Shown: positions 22,756-54,150 of the stretch, piece by piece
Layout: each line of letters begins with the position of its first letter
Position numbering within the stretch: position 1 is the stretch's first letter
Assembly: GCF_011397635.1 (NCBI RefSeq)
Contig: NC_064759.1
Location: 18,562,428-18,626,427, forward strand
Length of the DNA: 64,000 nucleotides
Direction of reading: 5' to 3'
Source of the DNA: Epinephelus fuscoguttatus
Lineage: Eukaryota > Chordata > Actinopteri > Perciformes > Serranidae
Notes under the pieces: generated by a model
What the model was told of the DNA's origin: nothing
The model's database searches: none
Seen by the model: the letters and a program-made list of their open reading frames with translations, nothing else
Position numbers and translations under genes: made by a program

Positions 22756-22893
22756 TTTTTGTCACCGCCCCCTGATACTGCAACCTTATCTCATTAACCT
22801 TGCAGAGGAGGCGCAGTTCATCTCCAACAAGCCTGAAGTCCCCTTCAGTTGCGTTCAGAGTTTTTCCTCCAGCGACGCACAGACTCACCCGAG
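22756..22893 (+). promoter_or_regulatory. 5' leader and proximal promoter region of P450 gene 2
   Basis: Contains TTTTTGTCACCGCCCC (22757-22772), a GC/CACC-box-like block shared with gene 3. The perfect inverted repeat CTGAAG-TCCC-CTTCAG at 22833-22848 is in the same place relative to the ATG as in the other copies. No TATA box is seen. Confidence 0.5.
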
Positions 22894-34007
<11,114 letters not shown>

Positions 34008-34011
34008 AGGG

Positions 34012-36470
34012 AAATTACATTACACTCATGCTATAAAACCACAAACAGATCATAGTAATAAGATTAACTGTGCCGTATTTTAATTAGTGGCTGAATATGT
34101 TTTGGGGAGAAATTACTTGGCTGAAAAAGAACTTGCACTTGTATTTTAGAATCGCTTTTGCACATTGGAACAATTTCATAATGAGACATTTTGCAGTTGC
34201 AATAATTAGACAATGGTATGATGATAGGACAGCAGTAATTCACTCCATAGGGACTTGGGTTAGGAACTGGAAAATTCTACATATTCACCAAGGCATGATA
34301 TACAAAATAAAATACCTGATGTAGCAGAGACTGCACCTTATAGAGAGGGATACATATTTTGGCACACTGCATGTTCATCCTGGTGGGACAAGTAGACAAC
34401 CTCATTCGCGTCATGTTATAAGAGCCATATGAGAGCAATGCAATATTACTATTGTCTATTTTGCATATATGTATATACTTAAGATCATGCCTAGCACCTA
34501 GGCCAGTTCATCCTGTGGCCCATCTTGGCTGTTTTTAGACATTGTGATCAAAATAATCACAATGCAATAAAAATTTTCTCATTAAAACGAGGTTGTTTTC
34601 AAGTATTCTTATCCGAAGGTTACATTTGCGCTTAAAAATCACTAACATTTTCCTCCAGGGGAGAATGCTCCCGGACTGCCTGCCTAATTTTGGTCTCATA
34701 TCTTGACACCTTTTCCAGTACTCTGGAGTTTGCAGGTCTGTGTTACTGCATCATCCACTTGATTAGCCTATATGTAGTGGTTTTTAGTTTTATTGGTGGT
34801 TTACGGCTAAGGGCAGTACCAGATCAGGTCAAATCAATAAAAGGTTTAACTAAGCATTTTACAGGGTCAGTGACATTTAGTCTGCCTTTTTTAGTGCTCA
34901 ATAAAAAGGTAGTGTGAACTTTACCTTTATTTGTATTCAGTAGTGTAAACCTTTTCTTTAAACAGTGCTTACACATTAACAAAGTTTACTGCCTCTGTAC
35001 AGATTCAGTTTTCCCGTCATAACAACAGTGATTTATGGTGTTACTCAGCGGGCTGAACTGTCAGTTCCATCAAATACATCACACTCAACTTCACCACACC
35101 ACAGACTCTATGTGTTGTAGCTGCTGCTGCATGAGTGAGAGCTCTGCGCTGGGCACAGTGACAGGGCTAACTGTTAGCATCACATGGATTATGTTACCTA
35201 ATGGTTGTTAACAGGTTTAAAGACAGAGTCGAGCTGTTTCTGTGTCATAGTGAGTTTGCTGGGGCTGTTTAACAACTCTGTGTTGGATGTTAGCCATTGC
35301 TGCTGTGTTAGCTCATGCTAACCGGGCAGATGGGAAGAGAGCGGCTTTCAAGGTGGCACCAACAGAAAGTTTGGTGATCTAGTAGGGAGTCGGGATTGTC
35401 CGGCATCAGACCCTTTGCACATAAAAGGATCAAATGCAGGTATATTTCATTACAGCTGAAAATGCCAGAGGGTTACAAGTCAGAAGTAATTCATTATTTA
35501 TTTACCCACAAGGATAAAAAGTCACCAGCACAGTTTGTAAAAAGGAAACTTTCTTGATCTCTGATCCCATGAAAAGGCCACTTGAATTGCCAAGAAAACA
35601 GCTCAACTTTAGTGGTAACTTCACACTGTGCCTAAGTACAACTTACTACGAGCTACGTAGTAACTACGAGCCTCTTTGTTTATAGTAAGACTGATATCTT
35701 ACACTCTAAAGTCCCCACTACAAGCTCTACCAAAAGGGAGTACTAAGAGGCATCATGGTGGCGTTTTGGTTAAGATGCATGCCGTACACTGTGACCATAT
35801 GTCATTATGTTTGAGGGCTTTTCTTGCAGGTCACTTCCCCCCTCTCTCTTCATTTCCTGTCACCTCTCTGCCTTTGAATCAAAGCAGAAATACCCCCCAA
35901 AGAGTAAGACTACCATTTCATGGGACCTTTGCATTTGCAGTACACTCTGTATAAAGCCATTACATAGGGTACCTGTTCATGTGCTGCCGTCCTTCAAAGA
36001 TACAGTTCCAATGTCTCAAGTCAATTCAGGGCAAACTAAACATCAGCAGTACTGTATAATCTGCAAGTTGCATGCAGAACATCTGTGCACAAAAAGAAGG
36101 GGGATCAAAGTGCAAAAAATAATAAAAAGTGAATAAAAACAGCAGCAAATGTTTCAGTCCTTGACTATCATCAGTGCCATTGACATGAGTGCTACAACAG
36201 ATATAGACACAGACAGATTGCTACCAGGTGTGATGAATCAATCAGCTGGTGCCACTAATTAGATGTGATCAACTCTGAGGAGACCTGACTACCAAATCAC
36301 AATGACCTGTCCAATGAGTATTATACAAATCACATCCTCAAACACCAATGTATGACAGCAAAACATATACAAATGTACAAAAACACAACTATACACTGTG
36401 CATAATAGCAATCTGTCTGTCTGTCTGTCTTTCACCTCCCGGAGGTTAGGCCTATGTGTACCACAGATAT
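34012..36470. other. 3' flank of gene 2, partly duplicated after gene 3
   Basis: About 34030-34200 matches the flanks of genes 1 and 3. About 35455-36060 matches 54580-55260 after gene 3, for example CCAAGAAAACAGCTCA, then TTTAGTGGTAAC and ACAACTTACTAC. The P450 duplication unit thus reaches about 2-3 kb past the stop codon. Open frames here are short and motif-free. Confidence 0.6.
34306..34311 (+). terminator. Candidate polyadenylation signal of gene 2
   Basis: AATAAA about 300 bp after the stop codon. Another AATAAA lies near 34565. Position only; the actual cleavage site is not visible. Confidence 0.4.
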
Positions 36471-36552
36471 ATTTTATTTTTCATTCACCATGGTCTGGAT
36501 GAATACTCGACTCTGATTGGCTGCAGGATGTCCGTTAATAAATGTACACCAG

Positions 36553-36601
36553 TGCCGTAGAATATAACAATTATTATATATAATATAACGACTAATTATT
36601 A
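36553..36601. repeat. Left copy of a 49-bp direct repeat flanking a LINE
   Basis: Starts TGCCGTAGAATATAACAATT and is repeated with two mismatches at 38983-39031. It is interpreted as a long target-site duplication of the LINE between them. Confidence 0.75.
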
Positions 36602-38982
36602 AGGTCAAGGTCAAGGTCACATTTATGTCTATAGCACATTTAAAAAGACAGAAGTCACCAAAGTGCTTTACAAGAACACTGTGAAAATTACAATACCACA
36701 TAAATAGAATGATAAATACCAAAATATAAAAACAGATAAAAAATACAAAAAAACAGAAACAAATATAAAAACAGACAAACAGTTAGAAACAACATCAATT
36801 ACACATAAAAAAAAAAAACCTGAGACAGAGCATACATATATTGCACAGAGTCAAGTCTGGCTCACAACGGGTTCCAAAGCTAACGAGAAAAGGTGAGTTT
36901 TTAACGATGATTTAAATCTTCCCAGGGATTCTGCATGTCTAACATGCAATGGCAAGCTATTCCAGAGCTTGGGAGCAGCCACTGAAAATGCTCGGTCGCC
37001 TTTAGTTTGAAGCCTTGATCTGGGCACTTCAAGCAGCAGATCACCTGAAGACCTAAGGGCTCTGACTGGATTGTGAGTTTTTAACAGCTCCGCCAGATAC
37101 CGAGGGGCCAATCCATGTAAGATTTTAAAAACAAACAACAGAATTTTGAAATGTATTCTAAAATGAACAGGAAGCCAGTGTAAGAACATTAGAATAGGTG
37201 TAATATGGTCCCGCTTCTTGGTGCCAGTCAGGAGGCGAGCCGCTGCATTTTGGACTAGCTGCAGGCGACGAAGGGAGCACTGATCTAAACCAACATAAAG
37301 AGAATTACAGTAATCAAGTCTTGATGATATGAAGGCATGAATGACCCTCTCCAAATCCTTGGAAGACAAATAGGGCTTAACTTTAGCTAGCAATCGAAGC
37401 TGATGAAAAGAACCTTTCACAATCGTGCCAATTTGTCTTTTAAGATTTAGATCAGTGTCCAGAGTCACACCAAGGCTTTTGATCGACCCGCTGATATTTG
37501 TGGTGAGGGTATTCAAATTATGAAAAGAGTGAGTAGAACATTCTGCATTCAAAGACAATAACCTCAGTTTTCGTATCATTCAAATTAAGGTGGCTTTTGC
37601 TCATCCAAAGCTTTATGTCAGTCAGACAGGCTAATAAGGGATTCAGCGAGTGCTCACAGTTCATTTTTAGAGAGAGATAAATCTGTACATCGTCTGCATA
37701 ACAATGAAATGATATATTATGCTTACGAAAAATGGACCCAAGAGGAAGCATATACAAAGTAAACAACAGCGGTCCCAAAATAGACCCCTGAGGCACCCCA
37801 CAAGTTAGAGGAGCCATGCTAGAGGAGAATTTACCCAACATTACAGAGAAAGTCCTGTCAGTCAAATAGGACTGAAGCAGCATGAGGGCCAACCCCCTGA
37901 CCCCCACATACTGATTTAGATGTGACAACAGGGTCCTGTGATCAACAGTATCAAATGCTGCAGTCAGATCTAAGGTCACCAAGACAGCAGCACATCCTGA
38001 ATCTACAGTTAAAATGATATCATTCAGTGCTATGGCGGGGCCTGAAGCCAGACTGAAACTTCTCAAAAATATCATTTTTCTCAAGATAAGCTAACAGCTG
38101 ATTAGCCATTACCTTCTCCAGCACTTTTGATAGAAATGACAATTTAGAAATAGGCCGAAAATTGGAGAGGACAGAGGGGTCAAGATTGGGTTTTTTGAGA
38201 AGCGGCTGCACTGTAGCTCGCTTCAGCGGAGCTGGAAAACACCCCGAAACAAAACAAGCATGGACCAACATTAAGACAAAAGAACCAGTGGAGTTAAAAA
38301 CCTTCTTGAAAAGGGAGGGGATGCTGTCTGCTGGACAGTCAACATTTGATGGCCCACTTTATTTGGGTGGATTCCGTCGTGACTGAGCAGAGGCCTTCGA
38401 TTCCAGAAAAGATTAAGATTGTTAATAAAAGTCACATCATGGGCCCTGCAGGCGGACAGAAGCCTGTAATGAAGGGAGAGGACTCTACTGAAAAGGACGT
38501 CGCCGCGAGAGAGCGGTGCAGTGGGGCCGGAGATGAAGATGGATTTGCCAGATTGTTTTAAAAAGTTTAGAAGGTGGATAAAATCGACCTTGGTCACTTC
38601 AGACTGTTGGCGAGCAGTGTCATTAATGCCCACATGGATGATGAGCCTTTTTATGGAGGTCGGGAGTGATGGCAGAATATTCTGGATTTTTTTTAGGATG
38701 ACGGGGACAGTGGCACCAGGAAAACAGAGTGGTAGCATTAAAAAACCGAACACTCCTAATTATTGAATCACCAATTATCAGTGTGGTGGGAGGAAAGAGT
38801 GGACAGCGAGATGAAGGCTTCGTGCTACCAGAAGGAGACGGCGCCCTCTCAGCAGTCGCAGAGCGGGGCGAATTCACCTGTTGAGGTAAGCAGGCTGGAC
38901 AGGCGGTTGCTGTGGTGATGTGGAGCGGTCCGACACCGGGGGCTGTATTATATGTAATTATTATAATAATTATTATATATAA
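36602..38982 (-). mobile_element. L2/CR1-like LINE, decayed, with SGNH esterase and RT segments
   Basis: Read on the minus strand: LIIGDSIIRSVRFF (SGNH block I, frame at about 38810-38700), then HVGIND and DGIHPNKVGH (frame 38753-38271). Next come RT fingers with FRPISKLSFLSKVLEK and QSGFRPRHSTE (38271-38020), RT palm with LDLTAAFDTVDH, GVPQGSILGP and YADD (38084-37518), and the C-terminal thumb/tail with SRLDYCNSLY and APKLWNSLP (37579-36851). Frames change at several points, so the copy is dead. No endonuclease region fits between the esterase and the RT. The 3' end is a (TGACCT)n-like tail. A direct repeat of 49 bp flanks it. Confidence 0.85.
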
Positions 38983-39031
38983 TGCCGTAGAATATAACAA
39001 TTATTATATATAATATGACAACTAATTATTA
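38983..39031. repeat. Right copy of the 49-bp direct repeat flanking the LINE
   Basis: Matches 36553-36601 with two substitutions. It is followed by further AT-rich partial copies of the same motif. Confidence 0.75.
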
Positions 39032-39039
39032 TATATAAT

Positions 39040-40450
39040 TATTATATATAACAACTATTCAAGGGCTCTGCTGTACACCTGCCAAGTAGTTCCGGTGAAA
39101 CTGCCTGTTAACCGTTCAAAATTAATGCGCTGGCTGCATAATAGTATCAGCCTGTATCTAATTTAAGTAATGGCCGCAGTTAAAGCCTCTGTTTATAATT
39201 AATTTGCACTGAGTGTTGTCTTCAGCGCCTTATCTTCTGAACACCACGGGAGGGAGACTGGACCACACGCTACAGGTACTACACTGCCCCCATGACCTCA
39301 AGCAATCATTTCTCACCCCACTCGCTCGACAGTAACGTAACACGGGAGGTGTTCGTTTGTGATAAGCATGTAGTGGAGGTCTTGGGGACGATGACATATC
39401 TGGATAGCTAGCTAGTCTTACCGTTCAACTTACTGTAAAGTTATATTTATTGTTTGTCAACCGTACGCAACGCAAATGACTTTGAATATAGCTAGCATAA
39501 AGTTAGCTTTCTGGCTATTAGCGGTTAAAGGGTTCTATTGCATCAGCAGGGCGGACTAGCAATAAATTACCCCCCGTTGCTACGTCGTATCTAAGGTTCG
39601 TCCTATTTACTGGAGTAACGTTAATAACGTTTTCATTGCATAAGAACCTTACGGGGCGGTAGGCCTAGGTAAACCCTCAGGTATTACTCAGGTGGGAAAC
39701 CGAGTTGTGTCTTGTGGAAAAACTTTACATTTTGATTGCAAAAATCATAAAATATGAATAAATACTATAACTTTTTATTTCTTTGATAAGTGATCATGGT
39801 ATTAGGGAGAAAATGCCCGTTGAGGTGTCCATTATCACTTTTTAATGGCCGTCACAGAGGCAACCGTCCTTAATGTCGGCTATTAAAAAGAGGTAATCCT
39901 TGCTTATTTTATTTAATCTTAATCTAGAACAATTCGATATTAGGTCTCGTAGGTATAATGTGTCTATTGCTTTCTTAAAAAGCATACAGAGACTAAAATC
40001 AAAATCAAAACAACAAGGCTATTTATAATAAAATAGCCTATCTATAGACCTATCTAAATAAAAAGTAGATAGGTCTACATGTTTAAATAAAAAGAAAACC
40101 GTAATACTTGTACATGGTGGAAATAAATATTAATGGCATTATATTTTGAGACCCATTCAATCGTTCGTAAACCCATATGGTAGCAAAGCCAACTCAAAGA
40201 ATAACTAATGCAAAACAAACCTTCCATCTTGGTCAAAACACCTGAAATTTTCAGACTTTTTGCATTTGTGTAACAGTTTTCATTTAAACCATATTAATTA
40301 AGGTTTGGGATTTTTTGCATTCACATGAATGAATGTAATATTTACCAAAGTTTACGATAAGCAACCAAGTCAGATATTTCTTTGGAGAGGTTAACTTTGT
40401 AAATTAGAATTTCGTATGCATCAAATGGTGTGATCTTTTCTATTTTAATA
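39040..40450. other. Intergenic, no gene seen
   Basis: AT-rich sequence. The first 250 bp continue an older dispersed repeat into which the LINE inserted. Nothing else is recognised. Confidence 0.45.
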
Positions 40451-41820
40451 GGCTACTGAGCCAGTTATTCATGTTTTGCCAAAATTGTAATGTGAATGAC
40501 TTGAATAAAAAAGATGTTCAGTAGTTTTAGGTTCTTTAAGACAAATACAACAGGGGTCATCCTCAAATTCAAATCTCCTTTTCAGTGTTTTGCCAGCTGG
40601 ATAATATCTTTTAATAATTTTAGAGTGTACTTCTTTGGCCTTTGGAGAAATTGGCCAGTTTACATATTTTGAATATCTATCTGTCATGAAACAGAGAGGA
40701 CCCACACGCAGACTCACAAGGCAGAGGCAGGAATAAGGCAAAAACTGAGATTTTACTGAGTTTTTTCAGTAGAGAAAAGTACAGTCCATTGCAAGAGTCA
40801 AAACCAAAAATCCAAGTTATCAAGCAGAGGTACAGAGGCGTCAGGCAAAAACACAAACCAGGTAAACAGGCACAGGTCATTAATCCATAAAGTAACACAA
40901 GGAAACAGGCGGGATACGAGGCAGGCATAAGCACCAACAACGATCTGGCAAACAACAGGGGAAAACTGACTGGTATAAATACTGAGGGGATAATGAGAAG
41001 ATAAGGAACAGGTGTGTAGTGGCTGAGCAGGCTGGTCACTGATTGGCAGACAGTCAATGCAGGGGGAAGGCAAATGGGTGTGGACAGAGTACTGGCGGGA
41101 AAAAACTGGCAGGGCTGACTGGAGGATGAGCAGAGGGGTGTGAGCAGGAGGAGCAGCAGGAGGGTGGGGCTAAGAAGCTCCAGCAGAGTCCATGACACTA
41201 TCCATGATTGCTAAATTATTATCACTTATTCTGATGTTTGTGTCTTTTGCATAGTCATAAAGAATTTACATTTGAGATTTTAACTAATAGTTTTGTTGTT
41301 ACACTTCCTGTCACTGGTAAGTATTTGGCCAGTTCATATTTATGGCATGACGGACATGTCTGTACATGTGAGTGAGAGAGGGTGCTTTGTATTAAGAGCA
41401 CCAGAGGAGGTGGAATTGCTTTACATATTAAGTTGAATTCCCTGTAAGAACACTGTAAATTAAACTTTACCTAAAGGAGTTAAATTTTAAGAAGCTGCCA
41501 CAGTCATCCATCAGGTCTGTAACAGCTATTTTTTAATTGTCATACCAATTTTTATTGAAGTTTTCTTATTCATTGTAATTGCTCTGTTATTCCACAAGGT
41601 GGAGCCATGTAAAGTAAAATTATTATCATCCTCATCATCATTGTAAACAACATCCTCCAACAATACAGAATTTGTCTGTGAAACTTTGACAACTTGGAGA
41701 GCAATTTTGTCATTTTGAAGACACAACAAAATTTCAACCCTCCAATGTTCTTTAAATGTTTCTGGGGATTTGAACCCATATTGACTCTGTTTGTGACACA
41801 AAGGCTTTTATCCATTTTAT
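40450..41820 (-). pseudogene. L1/Tx1-like LINE ORF2 C-terminal remnant, split by a solo LTR
   Basis: The minus-strand frame 41801-41526 contains GSTLWNNRAITMNKKTS. After the LTR insertion, the frame from 40675 carries YVNWPISPKAKEVHSKIIKR and PCCICLKEPKTTEHLFY, a Cys/His cluster found at the end of L1/Tx1-type ORF2 proteins. Stops and frameshifts are present. Confidence 0.6.
40682..41197 (-). mobile_element. Solo LTR with 5-bp target duplication
   Basis: The 516-bp unit begins TGTCATG and ends CATGACA. It is flanked by CTATC on both sides (40677-40681 and 41198-41202), as expected for LTR integration. On the minus strand it contains CAGTATTTATACC, a TATA-like motif. No internal retroelement genes are attached, so it is the product of LTR recombination. 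Gypsy-type origin is likely but not proven. Confidence 0.75.
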
Positions 41821-42289
41821 TTTGAACACTCCTACCCTTGATCCAAAGTCAAGAGATTTTAGACCTCCCTTAATACATTCTTTGACCAGTTGTGATTTAC
41901 TAATATGGTACGTTCGTTTCCTGTATGGTACTGTATACTACTTCAGCACCACAGACAGTGTCATGGATTATTCAATACACAGCACAGTTAGGCTACGGAC
42001 ATTTCAGGGATATTATCAATGTTTTTGGATGCTTATTCGTCCCGCAAATTGCCCACTGATCAGATACATTTCTAATCAGAGCACTCACATAAAAATGTAT
42101 CACTTGCTGAGTGCTTTTTGAGCTGAACTTCTGAAAGATTTTCTAATAAAATCCACATGGGGGGAGCTTATAAATAGTTGTTTCTACATGTCTCTCCCTG
42201 CGGATTTTGTTAAAAACCTTCTTAGCGTAGGCCTACATGCTTATCACAATATCATCCACTCAATCTCAATTACAGCAAAAGCTCCCCAT

Positions 42290-42545
42290 GTCTCAACCCA
42301 AGCTACAGTATACACCTATGTGTTTCCCTATGTTCCTTGTCAGTTTGTCTGAGGTCATTCCTGTGCTCATCCCCGTGTTCTTGGTGTTGCGCCCTGCTCC
42401 GTTTCCTGCCTGGTGTCTTGTGTTCTGTTTGTTTGTTTTTTTTTTAGTTTTGGTTCTTTTGTCATTTGGACTTTCTGCTGTCTGTCTGTTCTGGATGTTT
42501 TTCTGGATGTCTGCATTTGGGTACTTCCTGAACTGACTCCTGACA
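42290..42545 (+). mobile_element. Possible LTR-like fragment
   Basis: A T-, C- and G-rich stretch with CTGTTTGTTTG runs, ending ACTGACTCCTGACAG. In texture it resembles the LTR at 40682-41197. No termini or duplication could be fixed. Confidence 0.25.
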
Positions 42546-43224
42546 GTACTGACAGACAAAGAACAAAGGTCCTCCATTTAGTCGTTCTCCTACACTGTTT
42601 CCTCATTTGAACATTAGTTTCTCATTAAAACAATATGCTATCATGTTATAATTTGAAATAGTTCACGTTATAACAAAATAAAAGTATATTGGAACAAGAA
42701 AAGTTTCTTGTAATAACGTGATAAGTGTGTATGACGTGATAACATGAAAATATCTTGTAGAAACTTGAAAAACATCTTAACAAGAAACATGTAATGTTAT
42801 TGCATTATACTTATACTATACTTGTTTTTTTTCTCCGATGTGGCAGCAATATGCTTCCATACATCTGAGATGAGCCAGTCCTGCACAATGCGTAACAGTT
42901 AGATTTGTGTCTGACTTCATCCCGACATGCTCTGACATCATGCACAAGTGGACAACGATAACCTCACCAGTTTGAGGCGGCCCCAGTTTTTACAGTCAGG
43001 TGCTGCAGTTGCTCTCCACCGAATGCAGGACCGACAGCATTACGGGAAATGCCTGGCTCTCACCTAATCTATCAGATGTTGATTTAGCAATATGACATCT
43101 GATATAAACAAGTAGTTTTTGTTGAATTGGAGAGAGCTTGATTTTAACCGTCTGGTATAAAGGTTTATTCTGTTAACATAATACATGTTGTGTGACTTAT
43201 GGTGACTCTTAGTAGTCAGAGAGA

Positions 43225-43700
43225 TTTACTACATTCAAATTAAGATAAAATAAGATAATCCAATATTCGCCCCACAGCGGGCAAATTTGCAACATTACAG
43301 CAGCAAAGGGATAGTGCAAACAGGAAGTATCAGTAGCAAAAAATAAAATACAAAGCAATATGTATGTACGTAAAATAAGTAAACTGTACAAAACAAAGAG
43401 CAGTTTAACAAGCAAACAGTACAAAAAACACAAAGCAATAATACGGAAGCATCAAAAATAAGCAGAGTATAATAGAGACAGACTGAATGGCTGATTTGAT
43501 TTCACATTATTGACCGATGGAAATATAGATGTTGCACAGTTTAACAATACTGATATTGCACCCGAGTGACTGATTGTAAGCAGTAAAAAATAGAAGCAAG
43601 CTATAATCATAAATAGATTAGCTGAATGGCAGAATTTACATTATTGCACATATAAAGTGTAGACTACAGAGCATAAACCGTAGTTAGTATGTAAACCATT
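43225..43700 (-). mobile_element. Rex-like LINE 3' end
   Basis: On the minus strand it reads GCAAATTTGCCCGCTGTGGG and ends in a TTATCTTATTTTATCTT tail, the usual 3' terminus of Rex-type fish LINEs. It is 5'-truncated, with no RT included. Confidence 0.6.
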
Positions 43701-43737
43701 GCTAGCAAGTCTGTTAACACTGGACTGTTTTAATTAT

Positions 43738-44170
43738 TAAGTATTCAGCAACAGCAAGACTTGTGGTATTGGGATGTTAGAATTCTGAAAACAGCTGTAC
43801 AGATGTGAAGCCCTGACTACATCTAACTATGTCTATCTATCTTTCCTCTGTGTTTAACTGTTGGTTTAATGTTCTTAATGTATGTATGTGGTCTATTTGA
43901 GGGTGACAGGTCTGCTCAGTTGATTTATGTACAACAGCAAACTGATATGAAGCTGATGTATACCATGAGAGTTCATGTAAAATGGAGGTTCAAACATCAA
44001 CAGAAAGCACAGATCGTCTTTTTAGGATTTTAATGGGCTACTCTTTCATAATTAAAACATTTGGAGACTGGAACAAACTGATACATGGGCCTGATAACAT
44101 TTTTATAAATCGGAATCACATCAAACAGGATGTGAGCGTTTCGGCTTCTGGAAACTGATTTGACCGTGTG
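43738..44170. other. 5' flank of gene 3, duplicate of the gene 1 flank
   Basis: Collinear with about 365-780. The shared part ends abruptly at about 43738, next to the LINE tail, marking one edge of the duplicated unit. Confidence 0.6.
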
Positions 44171-44308
44171 TTTTTGTCACCGCCCCTTGATGCCGCAGCC
44201 TTATCCCGTCCACTGTTCAGACGAGATGCAGTTCATCTCCAACAAGCCTGAAGTCCCCTTCAGTTGCGTTCAGAGTTTTGACTCCAGCGACGCACAGACT
44301 CACCTGAG
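44171..44308 (+). promoter_or_regulatory. 5' leader and proximal promoter region of P450 gene 3
   Basis: Carries TTTTTGTCACCGCCCC (44171-44186) and the perfect inverted repeat CTGAAG-TCCC-CTTCAG (44248-44263), both conserved with genes 1 and 2. No TATA box is seen. Confidence 0.5.
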
Positions 44309-52454
<8,146 letters not shown>

Positions 52455-52806
52455 AGGGAAATTTCTGTAGGAAATGCTATAAATCTGGAAAATACATTAA
52501 TCAGTAAAATAACTTTGTGAAGAGTTAAAATATTTTCATTTCTAATGTCCTAAAAAAAAACCTTAACACTATAAAATCTCATACAGGTAATTAAGAAAAG
52601 ATCAACTGTGCAGTGTTTTATTTAGTGGCTGAATATGTTTTTGGAGAAATGAGTTGCTAAAAATAAGTTGTACTTGTATTTTAGGATCATTTTGTCCCTT
52701 CAGGGTTCCAAATCTGTCTGTGGGTCGTAACGAGGAGAGACCTGTGATTAAATGGGGTGAAAGTATTGGAGGTAATAAGCCATGATTGTTGCAGCTTTTA
52801 ATTTAT

Positions 52807-53148
52807 CTACTTATAATATTGCCTTCTTTCTGATCCCACCCAATGTCCAAGTGCGCCACAGGTGCACCAAGGGAGCCTGATTGTGGCATTACCAAAGGTG
52901 TATTTGGCACACTCGACACATTTGGCAGCATGCATTTGACTGTGATCTGGCCACACCACTTGGTTGTCTTCTGGTGCGCACAGAAAGTGGAGGAGACACT
53001 GACCCCCTTTTCTGGCCCCAGTGGTGATATTATGGATATCTACACTGGATGTTGTCCACCACTCAGCCCTGAGGTTCCTAGCACCCATCACTGTCACCTT
53101 TACCAAAAGATTGGCTGGACACATTTGGCTGTGAGGCAGGAACAGCAT
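52807..53148 (-). pseudogene. Unrecognised open frame with weak C2-domain-like start
   Basis: A 113-codon minus-strand frame containing NLLVKVTVMGARNLRAEW, which resembles the first two strands of a C2 domain. The rest does not continue the fold. It has no counterpart after genes 1 or 2. There is no splice context. It could be a decayed exon or chance. Confidence 0.2.
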
Positions 53149-53171
53149 TGGTATTTGTTCATTTATAAAGC

Positions 53172-53690
53172 TTTTTTTTTTAAACTCTTTATTTATAGAT
53201 CATTTTCCTCTTTTAGTACAGGAAGGTAAAACAAAAGACAAATACAAAACATTGAACAATTACCCATATTCAAGGTCCGGGGGTGATCAGTAAATCCAAA
53301 AGACAAAGTATCATACCCAGTACATGCATAGTCTCACTCATTAGCCCAATAGGCTTGCCATTTCTGCCATCATTTTTCCCTTAGATCTTTTTGGAGTCTG
53401 AGTAAGTCATTTGCTCTAGTACATGTAAATGTTTTACGATATTAACAAAAGAATCTGTAGTGGGGGTGTTTTTCTGGAGCCAGCATTTTGTGATGGCTTT
53501 TTTACTTGCAGCCAGCAAGACCCTAAGTAGGTACACATCAGCTTTACTCAACCCATCTGGCATATTCCCAAGACAGAGAGTTGTGGATGATACATTCATA
53601 TTAAAACATAGAACCTTTGAAATAATTTTTTGCCACTTCCCTCCAGAAAAACTGGATGGAGGGGCAAGACCAAATTTATAAAGCTTTGAT
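53172..53690 (-). pseudogene. L1/Tx1-like LINE 3' piece
   Basis: The minus-strand frame 53599-53381 reads LGNMPDGLSKADVYLLRVLL then AASKKAITKCWLQKNTPTT, a pattern seen at the end of L1/Tx1 ORF2 proteins. A 3' untranslated tail rich in ACAAAACAT and AATAAAGAG follows. Confidence 0.6.
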
Positions 53691-53699
53691 ATATTTCAT

Positions 53700-54150
53700 T
53701 TCTTTTAACTCCGGCCTCCCATAATCTTGATACTCATTCACAGAGTAGGTTGTTGCTTCACACTGCCGAAATCGGAACTTAACAGAAGAATGTCATTCTC
53801 TTACAGTGCTCCTTATACATGGAATAATCTGCAAAAGACCTTAGACTTGGACACTGCCACCCTTAGGCTGATTAAATGCCTTATTTCTGACCTTGTTTTA
53901 ATTAAGTGTCAATGTTTTCAACTATACATCTACACCTTAACATATTTATCACCCTGCATTTCTACTTTGAGCAATTATTTATTGTTTTGAATGATTTCAT
54001 TTCTGTTTTAGCTGGTATGCACGATGGTTCTTTGTTTGCTTAGTGATTGTTTTTAATGTCTTTGTTAATGCTCAGCATCACTGAAAATGAGGGTCTCCCT
54101 CAATTGATTTCCCGAGTCATAAATAAAGGTTTGAATGCATTTTTTCAACC
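53700..54150 (+). pseudogene. LINE ORF2 C-terminus and 3' end
   Basis: The plus-strand frame from 53727 contains ELNRRMSFSYSAPYTWNNLQ, the conserved end of Rex/L2-like RT proteins. The 3' end reads GAGGGTCTCCCTCAATTGAT then AATAAAGG. It is short and 5'-truncated. Confidence 0.65.

Noticed and set aside
38269-38273. TAATG stop-start as a real translational coupling signal of the LINE
   Set aside because: The ATG lies inside the normal RT fingers region and the copy has frameshifts elsewhere, so the overlap is probably chance. It is mentioned only within the LINE finding.
42237-42610. Three overlapping frames of 65-99 codons (FFLVLVLL and lysine-rich antisense)
   Set aside because: They come from a T-rich LTR-like stretch; no protein-like pattern.
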